NCBI GenBank assembly: GCA_934659445.1
Contig: CAKUHV010000071.1
Location: forward strand, 1-9,337
Source: an uncultured Oscillospiraceae bacterium
GTDB taxonomy: Bacteria; Bacillota; Clostridia; Oscillospirales; Oscillospiraceae
Direction of reading: 5' to 3'
Length of the DNA stretch: 9,337 nucleotides
The first letter of the stretch is position 1. Each line of letters starts with the position of its first letter. Shown piece by piece: positions 5,022-9,337 of the stretch. The notes beneath the pieces were generated by a model. It saw nothing but the letters and a program-made list of their open reading frames with translations, was not told the origin of the DNA and searched no databases. A program made the position numbers and the translations under genes.

Positions 5022-6389
5022 ATGGCCAAAGTACAGCCCCGCACCCTGTCCGGCTTTATGGAGCTGCTGCCCGCCCGGCAGGCCCAGTTCGACCGGATGG
5101 CGGACATCCTGAAGCAGACCTACTCCCTCTACGGCTTCACCCCCCTGGACACCCCCCTGATCGAGGCCAGTCAGGTGCTGCTGGCCAAGGGCGGCGGCGA
5201 GACGGAGAAGCAGATCTACCGCTTTATGAAGGGGGACACCGACCTGTCCCTCCGCTTCGACCTCACCGTCCCTCTGGCCAAGTATGTGGCCCAGAACTAT
5301 GCCAGCCTGGCCTTCCCCTTCCGCCGGTATCAGATCGGCAAGGTCTACCGGGGTGAGCGGGCCCAGCGGGGCCGCTTCCGGGAGTTCTATCAGGCGGATA
5401 TCGACGTGATCGGCGACGGCAAGCTGGACATCAGCAACGAGGCGGAGATCCCCTCCATCATCTACCGTGCCTTCACCGCCCTTGGGCTGAAGCGCTTCCA
5501 GATCCGGGTGAACAACCGGAAGATCCTGAACGGCTTCTACTCCATGCTGGGCCTGACGGAGAAGTCCGGCGACATCATGCGCACCGTGGACAAGCTGGAC
5601 AAGATCGGCCCGGACAAGGTGCGCGCCCTGCTCACCGATCCGGAGATCGGTCTGACCGGGGAGCAGGCGGAGGAGATTCTGAAGTTCATCGCCATCCGGG
5701 GCACCAACGGCGAGGTCATCGCCGCCCTTCAGGGCTACCGGGGCCGGGACGAGCTGTTCGACCTCGGCCTGAACGAACTGGAGACGGTGGTGAAGTATCT
5801 GGCGGCTTTCGGCGTGCCGGAGACCCACTTCGCCGTGGATCTGACCATCGCCCGGGGGCTGGACTACTACACCGGCACGGTGTATGAGACCACCATGCTG
5901 GACCACCCGGAGATCGGCTCCATCTGCTCCGGCGGCCGGTATGATAACTTAGCGGAATATTACACCGATAAACAACTCCCCGGAGTGGGCATCTCCATCG
6001 GCCTGACCCGCCTGTTCTTCGTGCTGGAGGATCAGGGCTATCTGAACGACCAGCTGAACACCGCCCCGGCGGATGTGCTGATCCTGCCCATGACCGACGA
6101 TCTGTCCCCCGCCATCGCCCTGGCCACCACCCTGCGCGCCGCGGGCATCCGCACCCAGATCCACGGCGAGCAGAAGAAGTTCAAGCAGAAGCTGTCCTAC
6201 GCAGACAAGCTGGCCATCCCCTACGCCCTGTTCCTGGGGGAGGATGAGATCGCCGCCGGTGCAGCCAGCGTGAAGGACCTGCGCACCGGCCAGCAGCAGA
6301 AGCTGACCCCGGAGCAGACGGTGGAGTATATCAAGGCCGGCCTGGAAAAGCTGAATCAGGGCACGCCGATTTTGGATCAGGAAGAATAA
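5022..6389 (+). CDS. hisS: Histidyl-tRNA synthetase, eukaryote/archaeal-like subtype
   Basis: HisRS attaches histidine to tRNA-His as a class II homodimer. The 455-residue product has the complete layout: an N-terminal class II core with LRFDLTVPLAKYVAQN (77-92), motif 2 YQIGKVYRGERAQRGRFREF (103-122), the histidine-binding ARGLDYYTGTVYE (277-289), GGRYDNL (304-310), motif 3 PGVGISIGLTRL (320-331), and a C-terminal anticodon-binding domain from about 350. The intact GLDYYTG loop argues against the HisZ paralogue. LRFDLTVP and RGRFREFYQADIDVIG resemble the eukaryotic/archaeal form; E. coli and Bacillus have LRPEGTA and Q-FGVE-type sequence there. The ATG at 5022 is chosen over an upstream frame start at 4923 inside the T-box; AAAGGA at 5007-5012 is the likely ribosome binding site. 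The gene lies 38 bases past the regulated terminator. No terminator separates it from the next two genes. Confidence 0.97.
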   Translation: MAKVQPRTLSGFMELLPARQAQFDRMADILKQTYSLYGFTPLDTPLIEASQVLLAKGGGETEKQIYRFMKGDTDLSLRFDLTVPLAKYVAQNYASLAFPFRRYQIGKVYRGERAQRGRFREFYQADIDVIGDGKLDISNEAEIPSIIYRAFTALGLKRFQIRVNNRKILNGFYSMLGLTEKSGDIMRTVDKLDKIGPDKVRALLTDPEIGLTGEQAEEILKFIAIRGTNGEVIAALQGYRGRDELFDLGLNELETVVKYLAAFGVPETHFAVDLTIARGLDYYTGTVYETTMLDHPEIGSICSGGRYDNLAEYYTDKQLPGVGISIGLTRLFFVLEDQGYLNDQLNTAPADVLILPMTDDLSPAIALATTLRAAGIRTQIHGEQKKFKQKLSYADKLAIPYALFLGEDEIAAGAASVKDLRTGQQQKLTPEQTVEYIKAGLEKLNQGTPILDQEE

Positions 6390-6398
6390 TAGCCCACC

Positions 6399-6457
6399 CG
6401 TAGGGCGCGACGACCCGGCGCGCCGCCAAACGTCGGGCGGCCGCAGGCCGCCCCTAT
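6399..6457 (+). repeat. GTAGGG palindromic repeat unit 1 after hisS
   Basis: The unit starts with GTAGGG ten bases after the hisS stop. Its first 42 bases match 4653-4694 with two differences. It ends in an 8-bp hairpin, GGGCGGCC (6435-6442) and GGCCGCCC (6446-6453), followed by CTAT. It is non-coding and is the first of four adjoining units filling the hisS downstream gap. Confidence 0.85.
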
Positions 6458-6480
6458 GGCGTGTATCGTTTGTAATACCC

Positions 6481-6531
6481 GTAGGGGCCGCCCCATGTGG
6501 CGGCCCGCGGGCGGATGATATCCGCCCCTAC
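6481..6531 (+). repeat. GTAGGG palindromic repeat unit 2 (double hairpin)
   Basis: The unit is bordered by GTAGGG (6481) and CCCTAC (ending 6531). It contains two hairpins: GGCCGCC/GGCGGCC (6486-6505) and GGGCGGAT/ATCCGCCC (6509-6527, loop GAT). The first hairpin with its right flank is the same unit as 1270-1298. Confidence 0.85.
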
Positions 6532-6566
6532 AAATTCTATCGCCACGTCCCGCAGCCCTATACACC

Positions 6567-6592
6567 GGGCGGATGGGGACATCCGCCCCTAC
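6567..6592 (+). repeat. GTAGGG-family repeat unit 3
   Basis: GGGCGGATG (6567-6575) pairs with CATCCGCCC (6580-6588) around GGGA, and CCCTAC closes the right side. It is a near relative of the second hairpin of unit 2 with a different loop. Confidence 0.8.
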
Positions 6593-6620
6593 GGCATACA
6601 ACGTTCGTTGTTGCAATTCT

Positions 6621-6652
6621 GTAGGGCCCGATGTCCTCATCGGACCGCCCTG
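6621..6652 (+). repeat. GTAGGG-family repeat unit 4
   Basis: GTAGGG is followed by CCGATG (6628-6633) and CATCGG (6638-6643) around TCCT. The reverse complement of 9178-9205 is a homologous unit with a one-base indel and two substitutions that keep the stem. It ends about 25 bases before the ribosome binding site of the next gene. Confidence 0.8.
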
Positions 6653-6692
6653 ATCCAATACCCGCCTCCGCCCCAAGAAAGGAGCCCAGGTC

Positions 6693-7148
6693 ATGAAAAA
6701 GCGGCGTTATGTGATCCCTCTGCTCATTGTTTTGATCCTTGCCGCGCTGATCGCGGCAGACGCGGCCCTGTCCCTGCACCAAGACTTTGAGAATTGCCCC
6801 TCCAGATCTCTTCCCGGCGACCCCCGCACCGCAGACAGGATCGCAGTCCTCACCGTGGGCGACTACCCCGGCATGCGGGACGACCCGGTCACCGAGGAGG
6901 AGGCCGCCCCGGGCCATGAGGCGCTGGCCCTGCTGCGCAGTCAGAGCTATCTTATGGTCCCCCTGTGGCCCCGGCCCCGGGAGGGCGGCATCGAAATTTA
7001 TAACTTGTCCGGCTGCACCCCGGAGCCGATGGCCTACTGGGACGGCTCCCTGCTCTGGATCCCCGGCAAGTACACCGGCAAATGGCGCGCCCACATCCCC
7101 CTGTCCGACCTCTCTCTGGGCGAAAAATTAGATACCTACTGTAATTAA
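6693..7148 (+). CDS. Uncharacterised exported or membrane-anchored small protein
   Basis: I do not recognise a family. The 151-residue product opens with MKKRR and a strongly hydrophobic segment (about 7-27, VIPLLIVLILAALIAADAAL) typical of a signal peptide or single N-terminal anchor; there is no lipobox cysteine. The rest is a soluble domain of about 120 residues with mixed strand-like character (DRIAVLTVGDY, SYLMVPLWPRP, GIEIYNLSG, GSLLWIPGKYTGKWRAHIPL) and three cysteines, one of them two residues before the end. It is expected outside the membrane. The ATG at 6693 has AAAGGAG at 6678-6684 with 8-base spacing. The gene sits between hisS and aspS, follows four repeat units, and ends 32 bases before aspS in an AT-rich patch. 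Functional connection with either synthetase is not suggested by its sequence; it is probably an insertion into the operon. Confidence 0.82.
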   Translation: MKKRRYVIPLLIVLILAALIAADAALSLHQDFENCPSRSLPGDPRTADRIAVLTVGDYPGMRDDPVTEEEAAPGHEALALLRSQSYLMVPLWPRPREGGIEIYNLSGCTPEPMAYWDGSLLWIPGKYTGKWRAHIPLSDLSLGEKLDTYCN

Positions 7149-7180
7149 ATAGTTAAATAATACGAATAGGAGTTGATTTC

Positions 7181-8959
7181 ATGTTTCAATCCCGAACCCA
7201 CACCTGCGGCGAGCTGCGCATGGAGCACGTGGGCCAGACCGTGACTCTGGCGGGCTTCATGGAGAACGTCCGCGTCGTCTCCGCCGGACTGGCCTTCGTG
7301 GTGCTGCGCGACTTCTACGGCACCACCCAGCTGGTGGCCGACAGCGAGGAGCTGGTGAATACCTTCAAGGCCATCACCAAGGAGTCCGCCATCCAGGTCA
7401 CCGGCGCCGTGCGGGAGCGCGACAGCAAGAACCCCAAGCAGGCCACCGGCGACATCGAGGTGGTGCCCACCGAGGTGAAGATGCTGGGCCGCTGCCGCCA
7501 CAACGAGCTGCCCTTCCAGATCAACCGCAGCCGTGAGGCCGACGAGAGCCAGCGCCTGAAGTACCGCTATCTGGACCTGCGCAACCCCGAGGTAAAGAAG
7601 AACATCATCCTGCGGTGCAACGTGGTGGCCGCCCTGCGCGCCGCCATGCTGGGCGAGGGCTTCCTGGAGATCACCACCCCCATCCTCACCGCCTCCTCCC
7701 CCGAGGGCGCCCGGGACTACCTGGTGCCCAGCCGGAAGCATCCCGGCAAGTTCTACGCCCTGCCCCAGGCTCCCCAGCAGTTTAAGCAGCTGCTGATGGC
7801 CTCCGGCTTCGACCGCTACTTCCAGATCGCTCCCTGCTTCCGGGACGAGGACGCCCGTGGCGACCGCTCCCCCGGCGAGTTCTACCAGCTGGACATGGAG
7901 ATGGCCTTCGCCGGCCAGGAGGACGTGTTCGCCGTTCTGGAGCGCGTCCTGCCCCCCATCTTCGCCAAGTTCGGCACCTATGACATCGCCAGCGAGGCCC
8001 CCTTTCAGCGCATCCCCTACCTGACCGCCATGGACAAGTACGGCAGCGACAAGCCCGACCTGCGCATCGACCTGTCCGTTACCGACGTGACCGAGCTGCT
8101 GGCCGACTGCGGCTTCGGCCCCTTCGAGGGCAACGTGGTCAAGGCGGTGCCCATCTCCAACTGCGCCCTGACCCGGAAGCAGATCGACAAGCTGCTGGGG
8201 GACGTGGAGGTGCAGAGCGGCAATAAGGCCTACTGGTTCAAGACCGACGACGCGGGAAACATCGCCGGCGGCGTGGCCAAGTTCGTCCAGGAGAAGAAGG
8301 AAGCGCTGACCCAGGCTCTGGGTCTGGCCCCCGACACTCTGGTGGTCCTCACCACCGGAAAGCTGCTGGCCGCCCAGAAGACCGCCGGCGTGGTCATCAA
8401 GACCTTCGGCCCCGCCGTACCCGGCCATCAGGACAAGGAGCGGTATGAGTTCTGCTGGATCGTGGACTTCCCCATGTACGAGATCGGCGACGAGTCCGGC
8501 GAGCTGGAATTCTGCCACAACCCCTTCTCCATGCCCGCCGGCGGTCTGGACGTGCTGCTGAAGGCCGAGCGGGGTGAGATTGACCCCCTGACCATCACCG
8601 CCGACCAGTACGACCTGGTGTGCAACGGCGTGGAGCTGTCCTCCGGCGCCGTGCGCAACCACGACCCCGAGATCATGATCAAGGCCTTCGAGCTGGTGCG
8701 CCTGGGCGAGGAGGACGTGAAGAAGAAGTTCCCCGCCATGTACAACGCCTTCACCTACGGCGCGCCGCCCCACGCCGGCATCGCCCCGGGGGTGGACCGC
8801 ATGGTCATGCTGCTGGCAGGGGAGGACTCCATCCGCGAGATCATCCCCTTCCCCATGAACAAGAACGCCCAGGACGTCATGATGGGCGCCCCGAGCTTCG
8901 TGGAGCAGAAGCAGCTGGACGAATTGTGTATCCAGTCCACCAAGAAGGAAGAGGAGTAA
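7181..8959 (+). CDS. aspS: Aspartyl-tRNA synthetase, bacterial type with GAD insertion
   Basis: AspRS charges tRNA-Asp (and tRNA-Asn in species using the GatCAB route). The 592 residues fit the bacterial form: an N-terminal OB-fold anticodon domain (1-110) starting RTHTCGELR, a class II core with SPEGARDYLVPSR (173-185), QAPQQFKQLLM (196-206), motif 2 FRDEDARGDRSPGEFYQLD (220-238), a GAD-type insertion at about 290-410, and motif 3 GIAPGVDRMVMLLAGEDS (533-550). Differences from common bacterial AspRS are the OB-fold RRRDHGG stretch, here replaced by ENVRVVSAG (28-36); QAPQ for QSPQ; and SPGEFYQLDMEM for QPEFTQLDxEM. Catalytic landmarks remain. The ATG at 7181 has AGGAG at 7168-7172. There is no own T-box, so expression probably depends on read-through from the Asp-type T-box before hisS, unless the AT-rich gap upstream hides a promoter. 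A terminator follows. Confidence 0.97.
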   Translation: MFQSRTHTCGELRMEHVGQTVTLAGFMENVRVVSAGLAFVVLRDFYGTTQLVADSEELVNTFKAITKESAIQVTGAVRERDSKNPKQATGDIEVVPTEVKMLGRCRHNELPFQINRSREADESQRLKYRYLDLRNPEVKKNIILRCNVVAALRAAMLGEGFLEITTPILTASSPEGARDYLVPSRKHPGKFYALPQAPQQFKQLLMASGFDRYFQIAPCFRDEDARGDRSPGEFYQLDMEMAFAGQEDVFAVLERVLPPIFAKFGTYDIASEAPFQRIPYLTAMDKYGSDKPDLRIDLSVTDVTELLADCGFGPFEGNVVKAVPISNCALTRKQIDKLLGDVEVQSGNKAYWFKTDDAGNIAGGVAKFVQEKKEALTQALGLAPDTLVVLTTGKLLAAQKTAGVVIKTFGPAVPGHQDKERYEFCWIVDFPMYEIGDESGELEFCHNPFSMPAGGLDVLLKAERGEIDPLTITADQYDLVCNGVELSSGAVRNHDPEIMIKAFELVRLGEEDVKKKFPAMYNAFTYGAPPHAGIAPGVDRMVMLLAGEDSIREIIPFPMNKNAQDVMMGAPSFVEQKQLDELCIQSTKKEEE

Positions 8960-8969
8960 ACACAAAAAC

Positions 8970-9003
8970 ATCCCCCGGTGTGTACACACCGGGGGATAGT
9001 TTT
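8970..9003 (+). terminator. Symmetric intrinsic terminator after aspS
   Basis: ATCCCCCGGTGTGT (8970-8983) and ACACACCGGGGGAT (8984-8997) form a perfect 28-bp palindrome 10 bases after the aspS stop, followed by AGTTTTATT. The centre would open into a small loop. On the other strand the same stem is followed by GTTTTTGTG, so it could also stop transcription entering from the right. Confidence 0.88.
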
Positions 9004-9040
9004 ATTGGTTTGGACGCCGTATGGATGAAGGGACATTCTT

Positions 9041-9133
9041 GCGGCGCGCCGGGTCGTCGCGCCCTACACACAATGGATAGAATCGCCCGTAGGGCAAGGG
9101 CTCTGCCCTTGCCGGGGGATTTTAATACCGCCC
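9041..9133 (-). repeat. Composite palindromic repeat, inverted copy after aspS
   Basis: This is the inverted counterpart of 4587-4680: 9088-9133 and 9041-9067 are exact reverse complements of the two blocks there, with a diverged 20-bp spacer. The pair brackets the T-box, hisS and aspS transcription unit. It is non-coding. Confidence 0.9.
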
Positions 9134-9150
9134 ACCCACCCGTTTTTGGT

Positions 9151-9205
9151 ATAGGGGGCTCCGCCCCCTATGACCCCCGCGGCCCGATGAGGCATCGGAC
9201 CCTAC
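9151..9205. repeat. Two further hairpin units
   Basis: ATAGGGGGC (9151-9159) pairs with GCCCCCTAT (9163-9171) around TCC. Then CCGATG (9184-9189) pairs with CATCGG (9193-9198) around AGG and ends in CCCTAC (9200-9205). The second unit is the inverted relative of 6621-6652. The rest of 9004-9233 shows no gene. Confidence 0.75.
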
Positions 9206-9233
9206 ATGATACATAAAACGAACCAAACGGGGC

Positions 9234-9337
9234 CCCCAACATGACCCAACGTAGTGGTCATGTTGGGGAGAGGACGAGCAGCGGAGCGAGCGAGCCATGG
9301 CATTTATGCCGTGGCGAGTAATGCGGAGCTTGTGAGG
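9234..9337 (+). repeat. Long dispersed repeat, copy 2, runs off the window
   Basis: The element begins with a 13-bp hairpin: CCCCAACATGACC (9234-9246), a nine-base loop, then GGTCATGTTGGGG (9256-9268). Bases 9261-9337 match the reverse complement of 1303-1379 at 76 of 77 positions. A second hairpin follows (GCCATGGCA, TTTA, TGCCGTGGC). The match reaches the last base, so the right end of the element is not in view. Confidence 0.87.

Noticed and set aside
4761..5906. 381-codon minus-strand open frame over the T-box and hisS
   Set aside because: It covers a well-defined riboswitch and hisS in antisense, with low-complexity composition typical of a shadow frame.
7118..7180. Separate promoter for aspS in the AT-rich gap
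   Set aside because: TA-rich hexamers are plentiful but no -35 and -10 pair with proper spacing stands out, so I could not support a specific site.
7145..8989. 614-codon open frame on the minus strand across aspS
   Set aside because: It mirrors aspS in the opposite register of GC-rich DNA, is rich in His, Gln, Val and Gly, has no family match that I recognise, and aspS is unmistakable.

Overview
The window looks like chromosomal DNA from a high-GC gut-type clostridium, probably of the Oscillospiraceae (Flavonifractor, Lawsonibacter or Pseudoflavonifractor-like). This is inferred from the GC-rich codon use, strong AGGAGG-type ribosome binding sites, a T-box leader, and intergenic spaces packed with short GTAGGG-bordered palindromes. 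No marker gene fixes the genus. All recognised genes lie on the + strand.

Layout: the 3' part of serS (1-1266; about 15 codons missing at the left edge); a repeat-rich spacer (1267-1672); a tight three-gene run of mscL, a small three-helix membrane protein and rsmG (1673-3136); a MinD-family ATPase with its own promoter, followed by a methylglyoxal-synthase-family gene (3311-4573); a repeat composite, a promoter and a T-box riboswitch (4587-4983); then hisS, a small exported or anchored protein of unknown function, and aspS (5022-8959). A symmetric terminator and a second repeat cluster reach the right edge.

Three of the genes encode class II aminoacyl-tRNA synthetases. The T-box before hisS reads best as an aspartate sensor: GAC sits at the expected place in the specifier loop, and the antiterminator bulge is TGGC, which fits the G73 discriminator of tRNA-Asp. 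It would therefore control hisS and, by read-through, aspS in response to uncharged tRNA-Asp. A repeat cluster and an unrelated small gene now separate the two synthetase genes.

Two observations stand out. The methylglyoxal-synthase-like protein keeps the fold signature but lacks the catalytic aspartate and most phosphate-binding residues, and it sits next to a MinD-like ATPase that has no MinC or MinE beside it. The spacers also carry long inverted repeats: 77 bp at 1303/9337 with one mismatch, and a composite at 4587/9133 containing exact 46- and 27-bp blocks. The terminal hairpins of the first pair differ in sequence but keep the same pairing, so the structure appears to be conserved. I found no CRISPR array, tRNA, rRNA, transposase or phage gene.
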